A stretch of 64,000 bases of DNA from Saxidomus purpurata (GCA_022818135.1 JAFMSR010000010.1:37261493-37325492), one strand, 5' to 3'. Shown: positions 12,055 to 24,115, counted from the stretch's first letter. Program-made: numbers and translations. The notes: generated by a model from the letters alone, not told the origin.

Positions 12055-13970
12055 AAACTGTGCATCCACTACAATATTTTGATATTCACAAATCTTTGGA
12101 AAGTCTAGTGAATGTGTTCAGGTAAATAGTTGGCCACAAAGGATCAGCTTTGAAGTCAATACAATTTCAGATACTACAAAATACATGTTCAAATACTACA
12201 GGGAACGAGCAGTCTGTGACCAACTATGCACAGAATGAGAAAGTTGGTGTATTCTTAGACTACTAATTTCATCTTTAATTTTCCTTACATGATCTGATTC
12301 ACTGTAGTCATCATTTGTTTGTATGTTATTACACATTACACAAATTCAAGTCTGTCCTGGCAATGTGCTCTGTGTTCTGTGCTATGATGGTAAGAGTCTC
12401 TGATGGAGTAGGTTCTTGCCCAGACCAGAAAAAGCTTCAATTTTAAGTTTCAATGCTATCACTTATATCATCATGGCCAGACTGAATTCTTTTTTGATAC
12501 AGATATTTCCATGGTTCAAGCCTTTACCGAAAAAAGTTCCAGGCCATGCTGGTATTGAATAACTTTGATATTTTTCTGCACTTGTTTTGTTTTTTTCTTG
12601 ATATGTTTTGGACTTTTAGATACCAGTTAAACTACCTATTCAATAAAATACATAAAGAGATTAAAAAGTACAAGTTGTCCATTCTGCTCACAGATTATAC
12701 ACAAGTCCAGTGAATGGGTGTATTTCTTGTTGTATTTGGACTCATCATACTCCCAAGTCCTTTCTGAAACATGAGGTATGCCGCACATTTCATCGCCTCA
12801 TGCAGGGCAGACTCAATGACTGAACCACTTCCATAATGCCATTATGCATTAGTGAAATATATGTTGTGTTCAATCATCTAAAATATATAGATGTATTTTT
12901 ACATCCAATGCTGACACCTGCTATGAGTAACTATGTGCTATGTGTATGAACATTCTATTCTAGGACAAGAGTAACTTCCTTGTTCAGCTAAATGGCTCAA
13001 ATTCTAAATTTCAATAGCACTATTATGAAAATATCTATGAAGTTCCATATTAAAATTTGCCGGGAGTATTAACCAATACATTTTTTTTCCGTATATAGCA
13101 AGATAACTAGAACTAGATGCCGCATTGCATAGTACTAAATTTCAACATACAGCTTCAGGCAAAGGCTAGAATTCAAGACAATTTCTTCAATAGATTTAAA
13201 CATTGCTTGGAACTGTTGAAAATTCTTTTAATATCTAGGCCTAACTTTTTTGAGCATTGTCTGGAATATTTTCCAAATCAAACAGTTTTAAAGCTTGATC
13301 AGTTAATCAGATGAACCTATATCATCAGAAACATTTTCTATCATAGTGCAGAATATTTGCCAGAACAGACTTGAATTATTTAATGTATAATATTATTCAG
13401 ACAAATAATGATTACAATGAATCGGATCCTTTAAGGAAAATTAATGATGACATGATATGGCTGGAATATTACAAAGTTAAGTCAAACCATAGGTAGCACC
13501 AAATTGTATAACATTTTACCAATACCTATACTAAAAAAAATACCATATTTTTTGAAAAGTGTAAAATTACAGTAACAAAAAAGAAATTGCAGTGGTTTCA
13601 AAATTGAAACTTATGGGCCAACCTTTCACCCAAAGATACCACTAGATTTCACAATGACACCCACAAAATGCCAAAATATTGCTATAATATTTAGCTGTCA
13701 AATCAAGAACAATTTACTAGAATATGTCTACCATGTTGCAAAGAATTGGAGAACATGTATTTTTTTTATCTTCACCTGATTCTTTGGGCAAGTTGAAGAG
13801 TCAGATACAGATACAATGGATTGCAGGTACTAGACCTTTTGAAAAGACCCCTTTGTTCTTTACATGCCTGGTGTATAGCCCCTTTACACTAAAAACTACC
13901 TCTGGGTTTCTAACCAGTTCATCTCGATATGCCTGGGTGAAAAATACTGAAAAGCAAGTCTGAAAATTTC
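12055..13970. other. AT-rich region, no gene supported
   Basis: Short open frames up to 79 codons occur on both strands without recognisable domains, codon bias or splice context. No tandem structure is seen. Confidence 0.45.
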
Positions 13971-13971
13971 C

Positions 13972-14047
13972 AGTGTCAAGGCTAAGATTCAAACTATGCC
14001 TTGGGATTGGTAGTCTAGATCGTTAACTACTATACCAACTACAGCTA
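13972..14047 (-). repeat. tRNA-like SINE head (minus strand)
   Basis: On the minus strand, 'tagttggtatagtagttaac' looks like an A box with the D arm. About 35 bp later 'gtttgaatctta' resembles a B box. The element abuts the start of the 146-bp array at 14060. The acceptor stem does not pair convincingly. Confidence 0.4.
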
Positions 14048-14059
14048 TCACTAAATGTG

Positions 14060-15390
14060 ATTAATACCCCCGAAAGACTGCTTTATAAACTGAGGAAGTT
14101 TGAAGTAACAGGATACCTTGCAAACAAACTAAAAAGAGATATTGTTCTTGGCAATAACTCTGTAATTTGTCAAGATAGAGTTATGGATCTTGTACACTAG
14201 ACTTCCTCTTAATGTGCTTGACCATTGTATGAAGTTGTAGTGAATTCCAACCAATAGTCTTCGAATTATGCTCCGGACAAGTAAAAGTAACAAAGAGCAA
14301 TAACTCTGAAATGAGTCAAGAAAGAGTTAATGTTCTTTTGCACTGCACTTCCTCTCATTGTGCTAAACCATTGTATGAAGTTGTATTGAAATCCAACCAG
14401 TAGTTTTTTAATAATGCTCCAGACAAGAAAAATAACAAAGGGCAATAACTCTGTAATGAGTCAAGATGGAGTTATGGTTCCTGTGCACTGCACTTCCTTT
14501 CTATGTGCTTGACCATTGTATGAAGTTGTATTGAATTCCAACTGGTAGTTTTCGAATTATGCTCTGGACAAGGAAAAGTAACAAAGGGCAATAACTCTGT
14601 AATGAGTCAAGAAAGAGTTATGGTTCCTATGCACAGCACTTCCTCTCAATGTGCTTGACCATCGTATGAGAATGTATTGAATTCCAACCAGTAGTTTTCA
14701 AGTTATGCTCCAGACAAGGAAAAGTAACAAAGGGCAATAACTCTGTTATTACTCAAGATAGAGTTATGGTTCTTGTACACTGCACTTCCTCAGATTGTGC
14801 TTGATCACTGTATGAAATTGTTTTGAATTCCAACCAGTAGTTTTCAAGTAATGCTCCGGACAAGGAAAAGTAACAAAGGGCAATAACTCTGTTATTACTC
14901 AAGATAGAGTTATGGTTCTTGTACACTGCACTTCCTCTGATTGTGCTTGATCACTGTATGAAATTGTTTTGAATTCCAACCAGTAGTTTTCAAGTAATGC
15001 TCCGGACAAGGAAAAGTAACAAAGGGCAATAACTCTGAAATGAGTCAAGATAGAGTTAATGCTCTTTTGCACTGCACTTCCTCTCATTTGCTAAACCATT
15101 GTATGAAGTTGTATTGAATTCCAACCAGTAGTTTTTTAATAATGCTCCAGACAAGAAAAAATAACAAAGGGCAATAACTCTGTAATTAGTCAAGATGGAG
15201 TTATGGTTCTTGTGCACTGCACTTCCTCTCAATGTGCTTGACCATTGTATGAAGTTGTATTGAATTCTTACAAACAGTTTTTAAGTTATGCTCCGGACAA
15301 GGAAAATGCAACAGACAGCCCGACCGACCGACCGACCAACCACCGGGTGACTCCTTTATACCCTCCTAAACTTTGTTTCGGGGGTATAAT
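14060..15390 (+). repeat. Complete 146-bp tandem element
   Basis: It opens 'ttaatacccccgaaagactg' and ends with a CCGACC run and 'gtttcgggggtataa' (15376-15390), so its termini are inverted copies of ATACCCCCGAAA. Internal units start at 14290, 14436, 14582, 14728, 14874, 15020 and 15165, a strict 145-146-bp spacing. Two adjacent units near 14730-15020 are almost identical, indicating recent local duplication. No coding capacity is seen. Confidence 0.85.
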
Positions 15391-15404
15391 TAGCAACCCT
15401 GAAG

Positions 15405-16200
15405 CCGGGATCACGTTTGAGGGCAACGTGGGCGAAATAGTCGCCGTATCCCCGGCCATTTCGCCGTGATCGCATATAAAAGCGAAAACAAAGTCGCTCT
15501 ATTTTTCGTAAACACGGACAATGTTTTCGAGTGTCAATCCCGATACTGCACCGCCTACTCGCTACTGTTTGTTAAATCAGCTTTCATTGGTCAATTAAAA
15601 ACGGTAAGCCAATCAAAAGCGGCGAGACAACATAGCGATTTAAAGGTTGACATGTGCGTTTTGACATGTATAATGTTTATTGTCAATTTAATAGTTGAGT
15701 AAACGTCGATTATTAAATGGATTAGCATTGATTGGGAACAATAAGGACCAATTACACATGCTTACAATTAAACTGGCTGTTAAGATGCCAGTAAGTTCTT
15801 TGGTCATATTGACACGTTTTATTTATGCAAAGAATATCAGACAGTGCTTGTTGATCGTTTGCTGCATTTTTTTTTATTGCGGTGATGAGTTCATTAATCG
15901 GCGATTAAAATCAGAAGGAAAAAGAGTTTTAATAAAATATTTCATGCAATCACATTGCATTTCACTATAAAAATGTTAAAAAGCACGAAGGAACCCACAG
16001 AACATAATATTATCACTCAAGAATGTTTATTAATGAGAAAGAAATTTATAAATAAAAAGTTTGTTTTATGCAGTTGTTTAAGTATGAAAAGGGTACACTG
16101 ATTTTACATGAAACGCTATCAACGTGTTGTACAAACTTCTCCCTGTTCAGAAAAACTTCTCCCTAATGTCTCCTGCGAGTCTGGGCTAGCGTGATCCCTG
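15405..16200. mobile_element. 796-bp TIR element, 5-bp target duplication TGAAG
   Basis: The left end CCGGGATCACG (15405-15415) and the right end CGTGATCCCTG (16190-16200) are 11-bp inverted repeats with one mismatch. They are flanked by direct TGAAG copies at 15400-15404 and 16201-16205. The interior has short open frames only (up to 91 codons) with no transposase motif, so it would be non-autonomous. It sits 15 bp after the 146-bp array. Superfamily is unassigned: a 5-bp duplication does not by itself identify one, and a chance match of this length is possible. Confidence 0.45.
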
Positions 16201-16205
16201 TGAAG

Positions 16206-17860
16206 TAATGTAACTGTTGCATAAAGCACTTACATGTAATTTCTTACAAACACACCATTCAATGTAGATTTAAGGGTTATCTAAATGACTAATTACAAAA
16301 CATAACCTGATACCAAAAGATAAGCCAAAATATGAATTCTTTGCAGCGCCTTTAGTGCCCAAGATCAATTCTTTTCTTGTTGTCCTCTTTGTGTACAGTC
16401 TCTCTAATATATCCATTAACCTATACATATTTCACAATAATGCACCTATTTGATTTTCGGGGTTTGATAAGTAGCTAACACCGCAATGTTGTGATAGTAA
16501 AAATATCATATTTAGCTATCAGTTATATCTAGCTTAGACTCTAATAACTATCTAATCCAATTTATTTATATGAGCTTGTCATACAAGAATCTAACCCAGT
16601 GTAATAAATTTTGTCAAAATGACCTGTGAAGACATCTTACATCAATAGACACTCCCAAAATTAAATTATCTTATAATGTTCATAAGAAATGGAATGAATT
16701 GGAAGCCCAACCCAACAATTTTGTAAATTGTTGCTTCTTTGTATGGTTACATTTGATAGAGTCTCACCAAAAGTAAACTAAACAGTAGCTAACTGAAACA
16801 CCTACTAATTGCAATGATAATAATTCAGGACTACATTAATTGTTATGACATCATACATCACACACTATGCCAGCAACTATTATTCCGGCTTTAATTAGTA
16901 CACTGGACTATTCAAAACACTTTGATAGTAAATTGATAACATATCTATCATAAAGGCTATAAACTGTTAAAACTAAATTTATTGCGGGCCCAACCTGTTC
17001 AGGCAGTCACCTACATTACTTACAAGATTGAACTTCCTTGTTGGCAGTTTTCGGAAAAAATCTTCACGTTTTAAAATAAACCTCATCGTGTATGGGCGGA
17101 GCAAGGGCTTTGATAATTTGATCAACTCAATCGGTCCAGGGCGAGCATTTGACGTTATTGATGTTGCAAATCATGTTACCCCACCCACTTCATCAATAGG
17201 CAGATGTTACTGACTGACTTGTTTAAATTTTGCAGTTTTACAGTGATGTCATGTGCAAGATACAAAATCTTAATTCATTTCATGATGAAATTGATCAATA
17301 TTTATCACGTTTGAAGTTGATTTACGTGTATTTCGAAAGTAAAAACAAGACATTAACGTTCTGTCGTGTTCAGTCAAATTTATCAAGAAAATGTTTACAG
17401 TTGCACCGTGCAATGAAGGCAATAAAAGCTGGTCTCGGGCTCCATTCTCCGATGGTCTCAAATGATTTGTGTAATAATTAGCCATAACATTTTTTTGTAA
17501 AATATCTATTTTTTAAATCATGACAATCCGTGACTTTTGTAACGAGTCCCGGTCAACGATTTCCACATTAAAATAGAATTCAGGAAAAAAATAGGTATGT
17601 ACTACCATATTGTCGAATTTTTACATTAAATACATTTACAAACTGAATTATGTTATCATTAAATTTACTTTCTAAAACTGAAAACAGACTTTCAAAAGAC
17701 TTAAATGTACTGGAAAACTACTTTAAAAGACTTAAATGTACTGGAAATAACATAAAAAGTGCTTTTAAAATGTTGATCTATATAGACAACATGAATACCT
17801 TAGAAATGGAAATAATGCATAAAGCCCACTTCTAGATTTCTTTATAAATCTAAGAGTGTA
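16206..17860. other. AT-rich region with unassigned short frames
   Basis: Open frames at 17028-17213 and 17230-17481 (plus) are adjacent and in a slightly less AT-rich patch. Neither shows a domain I recognise, and no convincing splice sites link them. A short local duplication 'cttaaatgtactggaaa' occurs at 17700 and 17729. Nothing else is supported. Confidence 0.35.
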
Positions 17861-17865
17861 AAATC

Positions 17866-18551
17866 AAGTGATTCCCCTGCGGCCTAAATTTTAATCTAAG
17901 GGTCTTAATTTGAACAATCTTGATAGAACAATAAGCAATCCTACATGCTAAAAATGTCTAGTATTTAACTGTTATGAAACAGCTTGTAACAATACTATAT
18001 TAAACAAATTGGGTTTCTTTGTTATAACATCATTTTAAGTATTAACATGCTTTCTGTGGGTCATAATTTGAACAGTCTTGGTACAAGTCCACTAGGCAAT
18101 GCTAAATATCTAACCTCTAGGCCTTGTAGTTTTAGAAAAGAAGTTTTCCTGTAAAAGCCTATGTAAAAATAAGTGACCCCCCTGTGCAGAGTAAATTTTG
18201 ACACGGGGGTCATAATTTGAACAATCTTGGTAGAGGTCCACTACAAAATACCACATGGTAAATATCTAAGCTCTAGGCCTTCCTGTTCTTGAGAAGATTT
18301 TTTAAGTTTTTCCTATTTATTGCCATAGCAACCAGAGTTCTGCATGGAATGGAATAATTTGATCAATTTTGGCAGAACTTTATGCAAGAAACATTCCTGC
18401 CAAGTTTCATCAACATTGGCCCAGTGGTTTCAGAGATGTTGTTTGAAGGAAAATGTTAATGGACGCATGACATACTACGTACGACAGACAGAATGGACAG
18501 AATGCGATCCTAATAGCTCACTCTGGCACTTTGTGCCAGGTGAGCTAAAAA
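17866..18551 (+). repeat. CAAGAG-type element, diverged copy
   Basis: Tandem sub-units carry 'cataatttgaacaatcttgg', 'atatctaagctctaggcctt' and 'ttcctatttattgccatagc'. The 3' end has the hairpin 'ctctggcactttgtgccagg' followed by 'tgagctaaaaa'. It matches the better-preserved copy at 51763-52670. Confidence 0.75.
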
Positions 18552-18881
18552 TGCTGGCCTTAATACATGCTAATGGTGAAATCTTAACAGTTCCCGACAA
18601 CAACGATTCAGTACAGTAGGAAGTGGAATTTGGATATTTATAAGAAAATGTAATTCACTGAAATTCTTACATCTAAAGAGGAGAAAATGATCTGAAAGGG
18701 AATTCTATTGTAATAACATGACCCTGAGCATGTATATAGACTGTGTAATGGTAACTTCTCACAAGTTTCAGTGAAATCCCTCAAGCTGCTAATGAGAAAA
18801 TCCAAGAAGATAAATAATTGACACAATTAAAAATTCCTGACAATATGCACAACTAAGCTTATGTAGTAGTAATCACTTCTG

Positions 18882-19036
18882 TTAATCAATCTGATTAAGT
18901 CTACCTGAATAGTATCCCTCAACATTCACAGGCTCATCTACATTCATAGGCTCTTCCTCTCTAAAACCCACTTCTGCAGCTTCATCAATATCACATTCAC
19001 TGCTAATTCCAAGTTCAACACCACTAAAATTTTCAG
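18882..19036 (-). CDS. Orphan terminal exon, acidic carboxy terminus of an unknown protein
   Basis: On the minus strand a pyrimidine-rich stretch 'tgtatttttacag' (acceptor AG at 19037-19038) is followed by 155 bp that stay open in one frame for 50 codons and end in TAA. The predicted tail is acidic, with segments 'ISSECDIDEAAEVGF' and 'EEEPMNVDEPVNVEGYYSG'. Open frame, acceptor and stop fit a last exon. I do not recognise the family. Upstream minus-strand exons would lie above 19040, where the sequence is a repeat fragment and then the hAT-like pseudogene, so the rest of the gene is not visible. It may be a stranded piece of a transposon gene. Confidence 0.35.
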
Positions 19037-19264
19037 CTGTAAAAATACATCAAACATGTCCAGGTAAAGTTGCACAACATTAAACTAACACACAGATATT
19101 GCTATTCTATCTGTTTTATTTCTTTCTTTCCTGGTTATGCTGTTTATGGTGGAGCAGAAGATCCAATTTTTGCAGTCTGAATTATCCATCAAGCATGTCA
19201 CACAAAAACACTGACCTTTAGATATACTGCATTTTCTACCAAGTATGATGAATTTATGGCCATT

Positions 19265-19420
19265 GAAACTAGACCTATCAATAAATGCGATAAATAACCC
19301 CCGAAAGACTGCTTTATAAACTGAGGAAGTTCTTAGAAACAGAATCCCTTGCAAAATAAAACTAAAATAGAGATAAAGTTCTTGGCAATAACTCTGTAAT
19401 TTGTCCTTAGACTGGTAATG
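19265..19420 (+). repeat. Fragment of the 146-bp array element
   Basis: 'taacccccgaaagactgctt' followed by 'ggcaataactctgtaatttg' matches the first unit of the arrays at 1 and 14060. It is truncated after one unit. Confidence 0.65.
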
Positions 19421-19941
19421 CATAATTCACGGTACTGTGCACTGTTACGTTATAGTGGGCCTAATGCAGGCCTCGTAAAAAGTGCTAAAAATGTCAGGTT
19501 ATGCATATTTTAGAAAACAGAAAGAGCTCATACCAATGAATTATGATGTTTAAAAGAATTTTCAGTCACTAATTACTATGATCTAAGTATTTACTGCACA
19601 AAATTGAATATACATCAGATTGTCTAATACATCAAACAATCAACATCTACGAAGGCAGACCGATTTTACAGGTAGACATTTTACTAGAAATTTTTAAGTA
19701 CAAATTAACAGGGTTCGAATTTAACCAGATTTTCCACTTGCATTTTTTCGCAAGTGGTATTTTTTCTTACTTGCTACATGAGAAAACAACTTGCAACTTG
19801 CATTTTTGCAGTTTTATTAGTCTAAGACATGTTAACTTAGAATTAAATTCTAAAACAACAAAGGATTAACTTAAATTTTAAATTATGGTCATTGTAATGT
19901 ATACATGACTCGAACCTTGCTGTAAAAGGAAGCTGGCCTGC

Positions 19942-20128
19942 TCAGACGATTTTTGTCACATTGTCACCTTCAGCATCATACTCAAGATCAATATTGAACT
20001 CCTTCATCCATTTTTTTACAGTTTTTAGGCTGGCAGATCCTGAACGAATCCTTTTTCATTTCAACTTTTGCCTTTTTCTCATCGGCTTCTGCACTGCTCT
20101 TGCTTGGCCTTTTCAAAAACTTGTCCAT
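19942..20128 (-). pseudogene. Amino-terminal piece of a hAT/ZNF862-like protein
   Basis: The minus-strand ATG at 20128 opens 'MDKFLKRPSKSSAEADEKK'. This resembles the MDKFL-lysine-rich amino termini of animal hAT-derived proteins of the ZNF862/C17orf113-like group. After about 30 codons the frame must shift by one base to continue into 'SLKTVKKWMKEFNIDLEYD' and 'GDNVTKIV', which matches the K-W---F pattern that precedes the BED/TTF-type zinc finger in that group. A TGA then replaces the first expected cysteine region (19942-19944). One frameshift and the loss of everything after the leader mark it as dead. Family assignment is from memory of the motif pattern. Confidence 0.5.
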
Positions 20129-20347
20129 TTTTTATTTTGCCGGTGCAGCGAGCTGTGAAATTTAACCTTGGGAAACCCCCAAATGACCATGTGACTAGTC
20201 AAACCTATCGTATTTGCACTATATAAATAGTAACTTATAATAGATTACCAAAAACACCATTCATGCGGTAAATGTCTGCATTATTTGCACAGGTACTCCC
20301 TAACGGACATGCTCACAGGACATGAATCGAATGTAAACTTCCGTTAA

Positions 20348-22656
20348 GGTAGTAGACTTCTAATAAAAACCTCCATTTGAAACTCTTCAATTTTGACGCT
20401 CTAGCCTAGGTTGTTAAGCATTGGACTGAAGATCTTTTGAGTTTTTTGAGGGCGTAGGTTCAAATCCAACCGGAGCCAAATATTTTTTCTTTACTTTTTG
20501 GATCGAGTTAATTTATTCAATCGTATCCAAAGTTAACAGAGTATTTCAGACCCTTACGGCCGAACTCTTAACACAAATTTTTGTCGAATACGACCGAAAA
20601 GTAGTTCTATATTACTGTCCTCTGTTTTGAAAATTATATAGTAACAGATCTAAATAACATTCAAACATTACAGAATAGCATAATATTATATTGTTGTTTT
20701 TCTTGTTTAGTTGTTTTAGTTGTCTAATTTGTAACTTTAATCAACGAGGTATCTGTTCTGTATAGAACTATTTTCCTACGCCGTTTTTATCGTAAGACCG
20801 GTGTGACATGAGCAATGTAAGACCCGTGAAATACGTATCGCTACACCGGATACACTAAATTCAGTGTTTCCGCGAGAGCGCGTTTTCTGCGGTTTTGACG
20901 CACTCATTTTGTCAATGACACAACAGAAATAGCAAAGAGCGTCTTCTATGACGCAATTAAAATGTGTATGATCAAATTACTACAAAAACAACATTTCAAA
21001 ACCTCTCAAAACACTTCGAAATGCAAGATAAATTGTTGATAAAATACGCTTCCGGTATGGGATATGTCTAATTTTGACCCTATTGCGTCGTCGTTGTCGT
21101 CTGATTTCGGATCGACCCGCATTTTGTACCATTGCGTTTTTGTGTGTGTTGATTCCTGTGATACCGTTATCATAGATCGTAGACACTTAACAAGAGATGG
21201 TCGACGAAATTTAATAGGGGAAACAAAAACGTCTTTGTGAGTGATTTTAATGATCATTTTGTAGTCATTTCGATCAGACTGTTACTATTGAAAGGGGTTT
21301 AAGTGTGCCAAATAATATCCAAGTTTAATGTCTATGGTTGAATGCACTTATGAAAAATTCGCTTTGTGGACAAATTTGACTTTTGAGATGCAGTGACAAA
21401 ATGGAAAGCATCCAAAGAGAAACACCTGTTGTCTTGCCAACCCTTTGATTACCCACCATTTTGTGATGTATCACATGCAGTTTTACAGAAGTAAACTAAA
21501 TAAAACTTCTTTAACACATAGTCATGCCTTTTATTTTTTTACAATAAAGGGTATGACCCTCGGAGTTTCTAAATGACCCCCAAATTCTGATACAGGGTCT
21601 TCCTCCTCCATGAAAGCCGGAAGTTGCAATATGACCTTAGCTTAGGTGCATATTCCATAACTTTTGAATGACATTAAAAGTTGTTCAAACCATAAATTTT
21701 CAGTTCAGTTTTGTCAAAATCCATTTCTCAGTTACGATTCACAGCTTAATACTTCATAGGGTGGTTGAACATAGTCACTAAATGACATTTTGTAAGCGCA
21801 TGGGTTCCTATCTCAAAAGTAAAGTTTACACAAATGGTGAAAGGTCAAAATTTGTGAACAGTTGTGTCTCCAGTTTATAACTTTACCCGCACAAGGGTTG
21901 TCCTGATATTCACACATGTATGTGTACAGTCTAAGTTGTCCTGATATTTACATGTGCAGACTGTGTTGTTCAGAGACAATCGATCCTCCAGCACTTTCAG
22001 TCCTTTGATTCTTCTTTGTTTTCATTATGTAGCATGTTTCTTCATAATGTTTATATTATTTTAAGACTAAATAGAAATTAAATATTTTTTTTAGGCACAA
22101 GTATTAGCTTTTTCTTATGGAGATTTTCAAACCTCTCAATTATTTTAAATGAGACGGTAAAACTTTGTGAATTTTTCGCATGCTGTTCCCAAAATGTTAC
22201 AAATAATTATAAATATACAAAAAGTCATGCCCCATTTCTAGAAAATGTTGGTTTTTCTTAAAAACTTTGATGTTCAAAATTGAACATGGTCAAAAAAGTA
22301 CATGAAAATTGTAAAACTATCTGATAATTTCATAAAAGTTTTATAAATCTTGTTGATAATATAGTAAAATGTATAATTTCTGAAAGAAAATATAGTACAT
22401 GTACTTGTTACTCTGATACCAAATCTGTACCAAATTAATGAATAATAAATGAAATACGTGTATTTTCTTATCTCTCGTGTGACGTCATTTTATAGATAAT
22501 TCCAAAATGGGGGTAGGGTTATTAAAATTCCTATAACTTTGTTTTTTCACGGTAAATTTCTTTTAAAATTTGTTTTTAAATCCTGGAAATGATACAGATT
22601 AAGAAAATATTAAGCCTATAATGATTTGAATTGGTGCCCATTAGGGGTCTACTACC
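20348..22656. mobile_element. 2.3-kb TIR element in TTAA target sites
   Basis: The left end GGTAGTAGACTTCTAAT (20348-20364) is inverted as ATTAGGGGTCTACTACC (22640-22656), 15 of 17 positions agreeing. TTAA lies immediately outside each end (20344-20347 and 22657-22660). TTAA duplications are characteristic of piggyBac and Kolobok elements; the terminal bases do not settle which. The interior has no recognisable transposase, so I read it as non-autonomous. A tRNA-like segment lies 48 bp inside the left end. Confidence 0.55.
20395..20477 (+). other. tRNA-like segment / tRNA pseudogene
   Basis: 'agcctaggttgttaagcatt' fits a D arm with A box, 'actgaagatc' reads as an anticodon loop with GAA (Phe-like), and 'aggttcaaatccaacc' fits the T arm and B box. 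The anticodon and acceptor stems have several mismatches and the variable region is about 20 nt, unlike tRNA-Phe. It is therefore a tRNA-derived SINE head or pseudogene captured inside the TTAA element. Confidence 0.45.
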
Positions 22657-22660
22657 TTAA

Positions 22661-22980
22661 TGACAAAAGCTGAAAGACTCGTTTGGCGAATGACAAGAAT
22701 GCGCCAAAATGACCGCGAGTTGTCAAAGAAAGAATTTGTAAAGATCGACCATTAGAAATGAGGATTATTTTCTACTAGCAGTTTGCAATTTGCACTCGCT
22801 TGAAAAAAGTAAAAAAGGGGCATTATTCTGTCAAAACCTTGACAGAGTAATGTACTCTTGTCTATTGATGGAGGTAATGATTATAAAAAAGTATGGTAAG
22901 TTTCAAAGCAACACCTCTAATGGTTTTGAAATAAAGTGGGGTGGTACGAAAAACTTAACCAAGCTCAATACACTTTCTAA
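22661..22980. other. Spacer, nothing recognised
   Basis: One 72-codon open frame, without a domain, begins in a decayed 'gggcattattctgtcaaaac' repeat unit. No other signal is seen. Confidence 0.4.
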
Positions 22981-22984
22981 GTCA

Positions 22985-23657
22985 ACAAGAGCTGTCCCTT
23001 ACAAGTGACTCACAGCCTGTGTCCCCTCCATGTGCTCAATAAATGTGCTATGTAATGTTAAAATCTTTCCATGCATCACGGAGTTACCATGCATACAGTA
23101 TTCCATTACTTTTAAACACTAAGTGTGACCTTGACCTTTGAGGTAGGGATTAGGGTCTTGCAGACAACACATTGTCTTGTTGTGCTGGACATTTGTGCCA
23201 TGTTATTTTAAATCAATGAATGCATGACAAAGTTATAGTCCGGACACAAATGTATGCATATATACAGGGTTCCATCACCTAAAAACTCTAAGTGTGACCT
23301 TGACCTTTGAGCTAGGGACGTGGGTCTTGCAAGAGATATGTTGTCTTGATGTGCTAGACATTTGTGCTAAATGATTTTAAAATCCTTCAATGCATGACAA
23401 ATTTACAGTTTGGACATGAATGTGTGCATACATAGAGGAATCCATTACCTTCAAACTCTAACTGTTTCCTTGACCTTTGAGGTAGGGACATGGGTCTTGC
23501 ACGCGACACATTATCTTGATGCGCTAGACATTTGTGCCAAGTTATTTTAAAATCCTTCAATGTATGACAAATTCAATGCAAATGTGACACCAACGCGGAC
23601 GCCGACTCCGGGGCGAGTAGGATTGCTCCCCTTTTCTTTGAAAAATCGAGCTAAAAA
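22985..23657 (+). repeat. CAAGAGCTGTCCCT-type interspersed repeat
   Basis: It starts 'caagagctgtcccttacaag'. Three to four ~170-bp units are built around 'aagtgtgaccttgacctttg' and 'gggtcttgca'. It ends in 'cgccgactccggggcgagta' and 'tcgagctaaaaa'. DR0 cores are at 23126-23137 and 23295-23306. It abuts the Mutator-like element that begins at 23705. Confidence 0.75.
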
Positions 23658-24115
23658 TAAGTACCATTTTCAAAGAGCGCCTTTTGATCCTATATGATTT
23701 TATGGAATTACAGTGGTTTTGTCGACCTCCCGTTTCGTCACTAACTTAGGATTTACGTGCCAGTTTGTCACCAAAGTTTTGTATCAGATAAATATAACAA
23801 TAGGATTTCACACCTACTTTAAGGTTATTACTCAAATAATAAATCAAAGTTCACATATCCATTTACATTTACTGCACTAAATTTGATTAAATAAAGGTTT
23901 TTCTATTTATTTTACACAGGTATATATGCAGCTGAATACTGAGCATACCGAGAAGTTGCAAATCTGTGCTAAAAAGGTAGTATTGATTGCATATATTGTT
24001 CATATTTCGTTAAATTATGATATTTTACTGATGTCAATTTTAAATAGGGCTATACTTTTATATCTTTTATAGTTATGTTCCGTGGTGTAGTAACATAATA
24101 ATTATATATTTTCAG

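Noticed and set aside
1..15390. CRISPR-like array of regularly spaced repeats
   Set aside because: Units are contiguous 146-bp tandem repeats with no short repeats separated by unique spacers, and the genome is eukaryotic.
15245..15970. Three consecutive plus-strand frames of 74-91 codons
   Set aside because: The first is in the 146-bp array and the others are inside the 796-bp TIR element; none has a recognisable motif.
23921..23977. Additional upstream exon of the Mutator-like gene
   Set aside because: It has splice-like borders, but joining it to 24116 forces a frame that stops after about 30 codons and breaks the W-H-R-R frame.
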